Source: Candidatus Uhrbacteria bacterium (GTDB lineage Bacteria; Patescibacteriota; Patescibacteriia; UBA9934). From it: a DNA stretch of 8,423 nucleotides. Shown here piece by piece: positions 1 to 5,576 of the stretch. The stretch lies in NCBI GenBank assembly GCA_030688135.1, contig JAUYIW010000020.1:1-8423 (forward strand), given 5' to 3'. The stretch's first letter is position 1, and the number at the start of each line of letters is the position of its first letter. The translations under genes and the position numbers were made by a program. The notes below the pieces were generated by a model. It was not told the origin of the DNA. It made no database searches and was given only the letters and a program-made list of their open reading frames with translations.

Positions 1-1035
1 AACTACGTCAGGCACAATAGATAATGCCTCCATGAGCGATCGAACCGATGGCATATTCCAGTTAAGTTGATGCTCAATGTGACCAATACGCCAAACGGTG
101 TCTTTTACATTGCTTGCCCATGTGAACAAAGGATAAAGCAATCCAACCTCCCAAACGCCGTTCCACACTAGCCAAACTCCATAAAGAAGTGAGCACACTA
201 GAGCGACGACTGTTAGAATGCCTCGTCCAGTTAGATTTTTGATGTACCACAGCCAGAAAGTACGATCAGCTAAAACAATGCGATTAAACCAATCCACAAT
301 GGTAGTAACTTCTTCCACTTCCTTTGCGTTTGATTTTACACGAGCGACTTGATCCCAACGCTCCACACGGTAACGATTTAAGGCTCGCATTTCCTTATCT
401 ACCGGAGCCATTGTTTCGCTTACTCGCTGATTCATAAACATTGACCAAGCGATAATAATGAGCATCATTAAGGTCATGACCATTCCTGCAACTGGTGTAA
501 TCAGCCACAGAAGGGCAAACGAAACTGCCAGAATAATAAGCGTATGCTCACCTTCAAACAGCATCATGTTTTGAAGCTCGATCACTCTCCCTCTTCCCTT
601 CTCAACGTTTGAGGCAGACAAAGAACTGTTCTCCTGTTGATGCTGACCCATAGACTTTTCAAAGAAGAGTTCACTGGTTCTTTTGTCTAGTGTTCCATAG
701 TTGATTCCAAGAATCCACTCACGGTACACCATTACAAAGTGAGCTGCGACGCGCTCAAGCGCAAGCGCACTAAAAACCGCAACTAGAGCAACCGCTACCT
801 TCTTGTAGTCATGCTGAACTAGACCGTTAATAACAAGGCTAACTGCAAACGGTACCGAAAGCGCAAGCGACACTTCAACTACAAGTGCTACGGACATTTT
901 CTTATACCATTGTTTTGCCTCGATACTTACAAGCTCACGCCACACCCAAGCATACACGCGATAACTTTCGCGCATCTCTTCTTTGTACTCACGCCAATTG
1001 CGAGTAGCACGTCTTTTGTCTTCTCCATCCGACAT
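1..1035 (-). CDS. ABC exporter, transmembrane domain (3' part beyond window)
   Basis: The 345 visible residues run from the ATG to the window edge with no stop. A charged N-terminus (1-45) is followed by about six membrane segments near residues 46-70, 79-100, 165-181, 183-200, 272-292 and around 298-308, with long cytoplasmic connections at 101-160 and 201-265. This is the six-helix pattern of type IV-fold (exporter) ABC proteins. The last visible stretch, SVRSLMEALSIVPDVV, resembles the linker that follows the sixth helix in such proteins and precedes the nucleotide-binding domain. Walker A, signature and Walker B motifs should lie to the left of base 1 and are not seen, so I infer a fused half-transporter. 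Substrate is unknown: lipid, peptide or drug export are all possible. The start is chosen because AAGGAGG sits 5 bases upstream of ATG. Base composition is richer in GC (about 47% in one counted line) than the glycan operon. Confidence 0.8.
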   Translation of the reverse strand, partial: MSDGEDKRRATRNWREYKEEMRESYRVYAWVWRELVSIEAKQWYKKMSVALVVEVSLALSVPFAVSLVINGLVQHDYKKVAVALVAVFSALALERVAAHFVMVYREWILGINYGTLDKRTSELFFEKSMGQHQQENSSLSASNVEKGRGRVIELQNMMLFEGEHTLIILAVSFALLWLITPVAGMVMTLMMLIIIAWSMFMNQRVSETMAPVDKEMRALNRYRVERWDQVARVKSNAKEVEEVTTIVDWFNRIVLADRTFWLWYIKNLTGRGILTVVALVCSLLYGVWLVWNGVWEVGLLYPLFTWASNVKDTVWRIGHIEHQLNWNMPSVRSLMEALSIVPDVV

Positions 1036-1040
1036 AGTTT

Positions 1041-1047
1041 CCTCCTT
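1041..1047 (-). promoter_or_regulatory. Strong Shine-Dalgarno site of the ABC exporter gene
   Basis: The minus strand reads AAGGAGG, then AAACT, then ATG. This is a near-perfect ribosome binding site at 5-base spacing and fixes the start at 1035. It is worth recording because the glycan operon genes have nothing comparable. Confidence 0.85.
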
Positions 1048-1105
1048 TTGCGATTAGGCAAACTTAACCAACCGTTTTGCACGGAAATAAAGTTTACACA
1101 TTGAA

Positions 1106-1136
1106 TTAAAAACGCCCTGCTATTAGGCAAGGCGTT
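1106..1136 (-). terminator. Stem-loop with T-run, possible terminator or attenuator before the ABC exporter gene
   Basis: Bases 1111-1116 (AACGCC) pair with 1131-1136 (GGCGTT). After one C/A mismatch (1117/1130), 1118-1120 pair with 1127-1129 and a T·G wobble closes a four-base loop at 1122-1125. On the minus strand the stem runs into TTTTT (1112-1108), partly inside the stem, as in an intrinsic terminator. On the plus strand there is no T-run after the stem, so it acts on the minus strand only. It lies about 30 bases after the stop of the small ORF at 1167-1316 and about 70 bases before the ABC exporter start, so it could end the small transcript or gate read-through into the exporter gene. 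Confidence 0.6.
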
Positions 1137-1166
1137 CAAAAATTTCGAAAAAGTTTAATAAATCAT

Positions 1167-1316
1167 TCAAAATCTTTTAACAACTTGCCTATTTGGATAA
1201 ATTACGCCTGCAACAAAAACAAGCGCACCCATAAATACAGCCCCAAAAACTGATGTCTGGGTTCGTGCAATCGAATTTTTTGTTGAATTTATAATCATAA
1301 TAGGTAAATTATTCAC
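1167..1316 (-). CDS. Small single-helix membrane peptide, hypothetical or leader peptide
   Basis: A short frame starts at GTG (1316) or, 18 bases further in, at ATG (1298), giving 49 or 43 residues, and ends with TGA at 1169-1167. From the ATG it starts MIINSTKNSIARTQTSV. A hydrophobic stretch of about 18-20 residues (VFGAVFMGALVFVAGVIY) follows, then a basic tail ending NRQVVKRF. This is a credible one-pass membrane peptide with a hydrophilic N-terminus. The frame lies between a good promoter (-10 at 1338-1343) and a stem-loop with a T-run (1106-1136), so it has its own transcription unit of about 200-230 bases. Neither start has a Shine-Dalgarno site; the GTG would have only about 15 bases of leader. 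I recognise no family. It could be a genuine small protein, a leader peptide for the downstream ABC exporter gene, or chance coding inside a small RNA. Confidence 0.45.
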   Translation of the reverse strand: MNNLPIMIINSTKNSIARTQTSVFGAVFMGALVFVAGVIYPNRQVVKRF

Positions 1317-1337
1317 TAAAATTGTTAGCGAGACATC

Positions 1338-1366
1338 ACAATATCAAATAAAAAATATGCTGTCAA
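1338..1366 (-). promoter_or_regulatory. Consensus-like promoter upstream of the small ORF
   Basis: The minus strand carries TTGACA (1366-1361), a 17-base spacer, and TATTGT (1343-1338). The -35 matches the housekeeping-sigma consensus at six of six positions and the -10 at four of six. Expected transcription start is near 1331. It fires away from the glycan operon terminator toward the small ORF and, if the stem-loop at 1106-1136 is read through, toward the ABC exporter gene. I see no equally good promoter between 1048 and 1166, so it may be the exporter's promoter as well. Confidence 0.65.
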
Positions 1367-1375
1367 ATTTACTTG

Positions 1376-1391
1376 TTAAACTTAAGTTTAA
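1376..1391. promoter_or_regulatory. 16-bp perfect palindrome upstream of the -35, possible operator
   Basis: TTAAACTTAAGTTTAA is a perfect inverted repeat. It ends nine bases upstream of the TTGACA at 1361-1366, about -45 to -60 from the expected start. That position suits an activator site or an AT-rich UP element. The half AAACTTAA recurs at 1060-1067, close to the ABC exporter gene. The motif is AT-only apart from two C/G pairs, so chance or DNA flexibility is a real alternative. Confidence 0.35.
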
Positions 1392-1401
1392 TTTATCTCA
1401 G

Positions 1402-1438
1402 AAAAAATTTCGCCGTCACTGAGTGACGAGGAAATTTT
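1402..1438 (-). terminator. Intrinsic terminator of the glycan operon
   Basis: AAAATTTC (1404-1411) pairs with GAAATTTT (1431-1438). After a two-base internal mismatch (1412-1413 against 1429-1430), CGTCAC (1414-1419) pairs with GTGACG (1423-1428) around the loop TGA. On the minus strand the stem ends in a run of six T (1407-1402). It begins 15 bases after the stop of the O-antigen ligase-like gene, where an operon end is expected. The outer A/T arms give T-runs in both directions, so it could also stop plus-strand transcription. Confidence 0.8.
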
Positions 1439-1453
1439 ATTGATAGCTTTGAG

Positions 1454-3052
1454 TTACTCATCAACAGACATCGCAGGGCTCATTTCTGCTATTGGTTTGA
1501 GTTTTTTTGATCGTGATTTTATTTCAGCTAATTTTAGAGTTAGACCTTCAAAATCTAAAAATGGCAAAACAAACAACATTGTAATAAGGCCAATTGGATG
1601 ATTCAGATACGGTGAAAAAATATGCACAACAAACAACCCAATAACGCTAGCTACAAGCCCAGAAACTAACCATGCGTGGCCGTGTCGATTAACTGAAAAC
1701 AACCCAACTCTAATTAACGAAACTAGATAGAGCAAAAATCCTAGAATGCCAAGCACTCCCATTTTCAACCAAATATCTTGATACCCCCATTCAAATCTGT
1801 AGGTTGTCTGCTCTCCTGACTCACTTTGAGCGCGAATACGAGGATCGTCCGTTGTGTATGTTACCTCTGTTCCAAAGCCCGAACCGATAATTGGAGATTC
1901 AGAAATCTGTTCCATCATTGGAGTTAATAACTGCCATCTACTTGTAACGCCTGCCTCACGACCTACATCGGCTGATGTTTTGTAAAATGCAGCGTCAGTA
2001 ATGTCTGGATTTGGCGCTACAGCAACGCTAGCCCAAACGACCCCAAACCCAGCTACTAGTAACAAAGATAGATAAATCGTACGACGAGCTACATTTGAAA
2101 CTGCTTTTTTCCCAGTTTTTAATCCTACAAAAAACAAAAGTATGCTTGATAGGCCAAAGCCAATGAGAAAACTCCGTGACATTGATGTGATTCCAGCACC
2201 AATTAGTACTGCAAAGAAAAGAGCAGTGAGCTCAGGCACGCGCTGACTTCGCCATAGCATTAAGAATGCTGAAACTAAAAGCGTTGCCATAACTACCATA
2301 AACCACTGTGATGGCATAAAAATGCGATACCAATATCCACCATCGCCTAAAAGCTTTGAGCCTAATTCATTTGTTACTTCACCATTTGAATTTGAAACCG
2401 TTTGAAGTGTAATCTCGGCAATTCGTGAATCACGAACAAATTTATAAAGCGGATCGAGCGTTTTACCATCAAGGTGAGTAAATAAAATAGAAAGCAATAA
2501 GCTAGAAAATACAAGCCAAATTACTGAGGCAGCAAGCGTTTGCAAAAGCTCCCTTCTCAAGGTCTGCGTCCATTGAATTGAAATTAAAGGTAAAAGATAT
2601 GCAATAACAACGAATCCATTCATGTCGTCAAAAACATTTGCTGGATTATTATTTAGAAAACCAATGACCGTTCCCACTACAACGGCTACAAAAATAATAA
2701 CCCAAGGAACGTCACGTATAGCGATAATCTGTGGCTTAATGTCGTGCTTTAACCACTTTATGAGCCACACAAGCATAACTGCTACAAAGATGACCATTCT
2801 AATCGATACTGAAAATCCGAAAATATCTGAATCTAACAAGTGCCCATGCCCGCCAACAAATACTTCAGCAAACGCAATAATCAATCCGTGTGGAAGTGAT
2901 TTCCAAGAAATAGCAAGCGTTGCAAGTAAAACTAAAATTAACGCAGGCAACTCAAATCCGGTGTCGCGAGTAAAAATTGCAATCAAATATATTGCTACAA
3001 TGCCACCAAGTATTTGCCAGGTTCTTTTTCCTAAAAACTGTTTTGCAAGCAT
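1454..3052 (-). CDS. O-antigen ligase / Wzy polymerase-like membrane protein
   Basis: Membrane enzyme of 532 residues with roughly 12-14 hydrophobic segments. Proteins of this family act outside the membrane, either joining lipid-linked glycan to an acceptor (WaaL-like) or polymerising repeat units (Wzy-like). Visible family hallmarks are a SRS-containing helix near 290-310 (TSMSRSFLIGFGLSS), a large soluble loop at about 345-425 holding SRWQLL (371-376) and GSGFG (390-394), and a following helix start IWLKMGVLGILG (427-438) that matches the GilG pattern of the family. A second loop lies at about 193-245. The His often seen before the GilG helix in WaaL is not evident. The C-terminus (506-532) is basic then acidic and soluble. 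It is the last gene of the operon, starting 4 bases after the nucleotidyltransferase stop, with no Shine-Dalgarno site. Ligase and polymerase cannot be told apart from sequence alone. Confidence 0.8.
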   Translation of the reverse strand: MLAKQFLGKRTWQILGGIVAIYLIAIFTRDTGFELPALILVLLATLAISWKSLPHGLIIAFAEVFVGGHGHLLDSDIFGFSVSIRMVIFVAVMLVWLIKWLKHDIKPQIIAIRDVPWVIIFVAVVVGTVIGFLNNNPANVFDDMNGFVVIAYLLPLISIQWTQTLRRELLQTLAASVIWLVFSSLLLSILFTHLDGKTLDPLYKFVRDSRIAEITLQTVSNSNGEVTNELGSKLLGDGGYWYRIFMPSQWFMVVMATLLVSAFLMLWRSQRVPELTALFFAVLIGAGITSMSRSFLIGFGLSSILLFFVGLKTGKKAVSNVARRTIYLSLLLVAGFGVVWASVAVAPNPDITDAAFYKTSADVGREAGVTSRWQLLTPMMEQISESPIIGSGFGTEVTYTTDDPRIRAQSESGEQTTYRFEWGYQDIWLKMGVLGILGFLLYLVSLIRVGLFSVNRHGHAWLVSGLVASVIGLFVVHIFSPYLNHPIGLITMLFVLPFLDFEGLTLKLAEIKSRSKKLKPIAEMSPAMSVDE

Positions 3053-3054
3053 AT
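3047..3054. repeat. Direct repeat copy 1 (AAGCATAT) flanking the nucleotidyltransferase gene
   Basis: AAGCATAT here spans the start codon of the ligase-like gene and recurs exactly at 3876-3883 over the start codon of the nucleotidyltransferase gene, 829 bases away. Loss of one copy plus the intervening DNA would leave an intact junction between the upstream glycosyltransferase and the ligase-like gene. At 8 bp it could be chance shared start context. Confidence 0.35.
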
Positions 3055-3056
3055 AA

Positions 3057-3881
3057 TTATTTCATTTCCACTTTATATTTTGGTCTTAAATCAACCCAAT
3101 ACTGTCGGGACTCCTTCTTTATATATCTTTTCTTAATTAAATAATCCTCAACAATTCCTATAATTTCAAGTAGAAGTTTTTTATTCTTTTTAAAATCATG
3201 GGAACGCAACAATCGATTTACTACTTTTAAAAAGTCTTTTGGTAATTTATTAACCTTCAAAATATCTTGATACACATGCTTATCAAATGCAGGATATTTT
3301 TTATTAGTGAGTAAAATAATTGCAAATAAATACCTAAGTATTTTCATTTTAATAGCCTCCTCAAAATAAAAATCTTTTCGCCTTATAGCAACCGAATATC
3401 TTTCTTCATATTCAAAAATCATTTCCGCAAATAACCATAACAATTTTTCTTTAAAAACGTGCCATGGATACCACTGATACTTATTTTGTATTTTCTTAAA
3501 TCGGTTTCCTTGATCACTAACTATAATTGCCTGCGAATATTCTCGTAACATTGCGTCTCTTTCCCATACGCTAAGTTGATTCTCGATTTCCGTGTATGTT
3601 CTGGGAGCATGAATCTGCATAGGTATTCCCCTAGTGCGTAGCTCTTTTTTATACGACTGTATGATTTTCAATATGCGTTTTTCATCCTTTTTATTTGAAC
3701 AAATTACGTCCAAATCAACATCACTGTATTTATCATAATTAGCAGTCGCGACTGAGCCCACTATCACGATTGAGACTTGCTTCTGTAACTCAGGATAGCG
3801 AACAAAAAAATCATCTTTAAAAAACTTTTTTATATCGATGGCGATCTGTTTACGATCTTTTAAATAAAATTGCTTAAGCAT
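3057..3881 (-). CDS. Nucleotidyltransferase-fold protein of unknown role
   Basis: The 274-residue protein has a polymerase-beta-type nucleotidyltransferase signature: strand VSIVIVGSVA with G42-S43, then SDVDLD (53-58) supplying D54 and D56 as likely metal ligands. A third acidic residue at the usual later strand (around 87-91, PMQIH) is not evident. Residues about 140-255 are helical, as in kanamycin nucleotidyltransferase-type C-terminal domains, and the chain is rich in Lys, Ile and Tyr. The family transfers nucleotides to small molecules, proteins or nucleic acids; the substrate cannot be read here. In this operon it could modify a sugar, a lipid carrier or a competing protein, or be an unrelated passenger. 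It starts 3 bases after the glycosyltransferase stop with no Shine-Dalgarno site. GC is about 26% (94 of 360 bases at 3061-3420), far below its neighbours, which points to recent acquisition. Confidence 0.7.
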   Translation of the reverse strand: MLKQFYLKDRKQIAIDIKKFFKDDFFVRYPELQKQVSIVIVGSVATANYDKYSDVDLDVICSNKKDEKRILKIIQSYKKELRTRGIPMQIHAPRTYTEIENQLSVWERDAMLREYSQAIIVSDQGNRFKKIQNKYQWYPWHVFKEKLLWLFAEMIFEYEERYSVAIRRKDFYFEEAIKMKILRYLFAIILLTNKKYPAFDKHVYQDILKVNKLPKDFLKVVNRLLRSHDFKKNKKLLLEIIGIVEDYLIKKRYIKKESRQYWVDLRPKYKVEMK

Positions 3882-3883
3882 AT
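3876..3883. repeat. Direct repeat copy 2 (AAGCATAT) flanking the nucleotidyltransferase gene
   Basis: Exact copy of the 8-mer at 3047-3054, again covering the start codon (CAT at 3879-3881). Together the copies bracket the AT-rich nucleotidyltransferase gene almost exactly. Confidence 0.35.
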
Positions 3884-3884
3884 G

Positions 3885-4736
3885 TTATTTTGGCTTTATA
3901 ATCGAAACTAAAAACGCAAGTACAATAAATACGGGAGTTAAAATCCACAAAATAACCCATGGCGTTAAACCATTATGCTTGCGCATATATTTCCGTAGGC
4001 TTGTTCGAATCCACTTTTGTTTTTTTAAAGTTGCTATTTTGCCAAAAGCATGACCTTTCAAATGCTCAATTTGAACGTCTGAATAATGCCTAATCTTCCA
4101 GCCAGCGTCATGGGCCATTTTACAATAATCAACTTCTTCAAACCAAATAAAATATCGCTCGTCAAGCATGCCAATCTGATCTATAAGCTCGCGCCGTATA
4201 AACATAAACGCACCCATTATAGATTCAACATCCTGAGTTTCGTATGGATTTGCATCGCGCATCATGTAGTAATCAATGGCCTTAATTTTTTTTAATATAT
4301 GCGGGGCCTTGAAAAGTGTTAACAACCAAGCTTTAAGCGTTGGGAATCTGCGAATGCTTTCTTGTAATTCTCCGTCAGGATAACGAATAACACAACTTGC
4401 AATGCCAACTTCACCATCCACATCTAAATGCGTTAGCATACGTGCGAAAACATCTTTGCCAAAAATAGTGTCAGGATTTAAAAGCAAAACATAACGACCG
4501 GATGACGCGAGGATCCCTTGATTTACCGCTGCGGCAAAACCACGATTCTTCGAATTTCGAATATATTTTGAACCTTCGTACGAGCTCAACAACCCCTTAG
4601 TTGCATCGCTTGCTCCGTTATCGACAACTATAAGCTCAAATGAAACATTTTCTGACCTTGCTACAGAATCAAAACAACTCTTCAGTACATCAAGATTTTC
4701 TTTATACGTTACAATAACTACCGAGATGTCAATCAT
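3885..4736 (-). CDS. GT2 glycosyltransferase, rhamnosyltransferase-like (WbbL type)
   Basis: GT-A fold inverting glycosyltransferase of 283 residues. The N-terminus MIDISVVIVTYKENLDVL is typical of family 2. VVDNGASD (37-44) is the nucleotide-binding loop, and NPD (87-89) takes the place of the DxD metal motif, as is common in the rhamnosyltransferase-like branch. GAFMFIRRE (175-183) and WFEEVDYC (198-205), with E201 and D203 near the likely catalytic base, are also characteristic of that branch. A C-terminal hydrophobic helix (about 259-280) followed by KPK anchors it to the membrane. It would add a sugar, perhaps a deoxyhexose, to a lipid-linked glycan at the cytoplasmic face; the donor is an inference. 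The ATG follows a 31-base spacer made of 7-bp repeats and has no Shine-Dalgarno site. Confidence 0.85.
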   Translation of the reverse strand: MIDISVVIVTYKENLDVLKSCFDSVARSENVSFELIVVDNGASDATKGLLSSYEGSKYIRNSKNRGFAAAVNQGILASSGRYVLLLNPDTIFGKDVFARMLTHLDVDGEVGIASCVIRYPDGELQESIRRFPTLKAWLLTLFKAPHILKKIKAIDYYMMRDANPYETQDVESIMGAFMFIRRELIDQIGMLDERYFIWFEEVDYCKMAHDAGWKIRHYSDVQIEHLKGHAFGKIATLKKQKWIRTSLRKYMRKHNGLTPWVILWILTPVFIVLAFLVSIIKPK

Positions 4737-4775
4737 AGGTTAGGTTATAGGTTTTAGGATCTAGAGACTAGAGAT
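4736..4775. repeat. Heptad tandem repeat filling a gene junction
   Basis: Five in-register 7-mers run from 4741 to 4775: TAGGTTA, TAGGTTT, TAGGATC, TAGAGAC, TAGAGAT. A five-base stub TAGGT (4736-4740) precedes them and touches the start codon of the next gene. The repeat fills the whole 31-base spacer and extends over the TAG stop codon and last sense codon of the upstream glycosyltransferase. Confidence 0.65.
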
Positions 4776-5478
4776 TATGTTTTTTCTGAATCACTTTTTG
4801 TGCTGATTCGTACTTTTCAATTGAACTTGGACGCCACCTAAACCAGCTCCATGGTATTTTATACATTATCGAAGGCAACCAGCTTGAACCAATGCGTGAC
4901 TCCCCAGCAACGGAAACTTCAAATAATGTTTCAGGCACCAGCGTTCCGACCTTGCCGGCATCTTGCATTGTAAGCCACAAATCCCAATCTTGAAGACGTT
5001 TAATTTTAGGATCAAATCCAGGAAAATCCTGACGTCTAATCAGCGCAGTAGTATGAATGAAATTCCTTGTTCTTAGTCTATCTGCACTAAAATCTACTCC
5101 CCTAAACAATTTCCAGCCAAACTTGAATGCACTATAGGCGTACGAAGCCTCAGGATGCTTCTGTAGCGCACCAAAAAGCTTTTCTAACATATCTGGCCGC
5201 ATAATCACATCTGCGTCGCAAAAGCAGACAAAATCCCCGCTCGATGCATTGAATCCATTATTTCTAGCATTGTTCGACCCTTGGTTTTCTTGATCAATGA
5301 TTGTAATCCTGTCATTATACCCCTCCAAGACTTCGAGGGTATTGTCTGTTGATCCATCATTTACTACCACAACCTCAACTTCTTTATAGGTTTGTGCAAA
5401 AACAGAATCAAGACACGCTACTAATGTATTTGCATGCTGATAGGCCGGTATAATAATTGAGATGATATTGTGAGTCAC
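4768..5478 (-). CDS. GT2 family glycosyltransferase
   Basis: Family 2 GT-A glycosyltransferase of 236 residues, short for the family and without a membrane helix. SIIIPAYQHANTLVACLDSV (7-26) is the first strand and helix, VVNDGSTDNT (38-47) the nucleotide-binding loop, NQGSNNARNNG (65-75) the usual second motif, and DAD (88-90) the metal-binding DxD. QDWDLW (163-168) sits where the catalytic acidic residue lies in relatives. It likely transfers a sugar from a nucleotide donor to a lipid-linked acceptor; donor and linkage are not determinable. The start is GTG: no earlier in-frame start exists because a TAA lies five codons upstream, and the next Met is far inside the fold. No Shine-Dalgarno site precedes it (CCCCT directly before GTG). 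The 96-base gap upstream holds a 20-bp tandem repeat and a possible weak promoter. Confidence 0.85.
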   Translation of the reverse strand: MTHNIISIIIPAYQHANTLVACLDSVFAQTYKEVEVVVVNDGSTDNTLEVLEGYNDRITIIDQENQGSNNARNNGFNASSGDFVCFCDADVIMRPDMLEKLFGALQKHPEASYAYSAFKFGWKLFRGVDFSADRLRTRNFIHTTALIRRQDFPGFDPKIKRLQDWDLWLTMQDAGKVGTLVPETLFEVSVAGESRIGSSWLPSIMYKIPWSWFRWRPSSIEKYESAQKVIQKKHNL

Positions 5479-5486
5479 AGGGGAAA

Positions 5487-5576
5487 AATATTATCTGATC
5501 GTGAGGTTTATTGTCTGTCGGCAGAGTTTATTGTCAGGTCGCAAGATTTATTATTAGGTTACTAGGTTTAACTATT
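5487..5576. repeat. 20-bp degenerate tandem repeat in the GT4-GT2 spacer
   Basis: Units begin at 5487, 5507, 5527, 5547 and 5567, an exact 20-base period. Their first nine bases are AATATTATC, TTTATTGTC, TTTATTGTC, TTTATTATT and TTTAACTAT. The second halves share a looser pattern around GGTCGCAAGG. The last, partial unit runs into the stop codon of the GT4 gene. The array occupies almost the whole 96-base spacer between the two glycosyltransferase genes. On the minus strand the first four units each carry a GATAAT/GACAAT/TAATAAT-like box. Confidence 0.6.
5490..5517 (-). promoter_or_regulatory. Possible weak internal promoter before the GT2 gene
   Basis: The minus strand shows CAGACA (5517-5512), a 16-base spacer, and GATAAT (5495-5490). 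The -10 matches five of six consensus positions and the -35 four of six. Initiation about seven bases downstream would leave only 4-5 bases before the GTG start, a nearly leaderless message. Both boxes lie inside the 20-bp repeat array, so this may be coincidental. Confidence 0.3.

Noticed and set aside
927..1139. 70-codon minus-strand frame over the ABC exporter start
   Set aside because: It overlaps the exporter gene in another frame, spans the stem-loop, and has no ribosome site or recognisable features.
2622..3056. 144-codon plus-strand frame antisense to the ligase-like gene
   Set aside because: Composition is rich in Thr, Ser, Ile and Asn without any domain pattern, there is no ribosome site, and the opposite strand encodes a recognisable membrane enzyme.
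3198..3215. R223-x4-H228 in the nucleotidyltransferase protein as a HEPN RNase motif
   Set aside because: A single short motif in a Lys/Arg-rich helical region is expected by chance and no separate HEPN partner gene is present. Kept only as a pointer in the finding on this gene.
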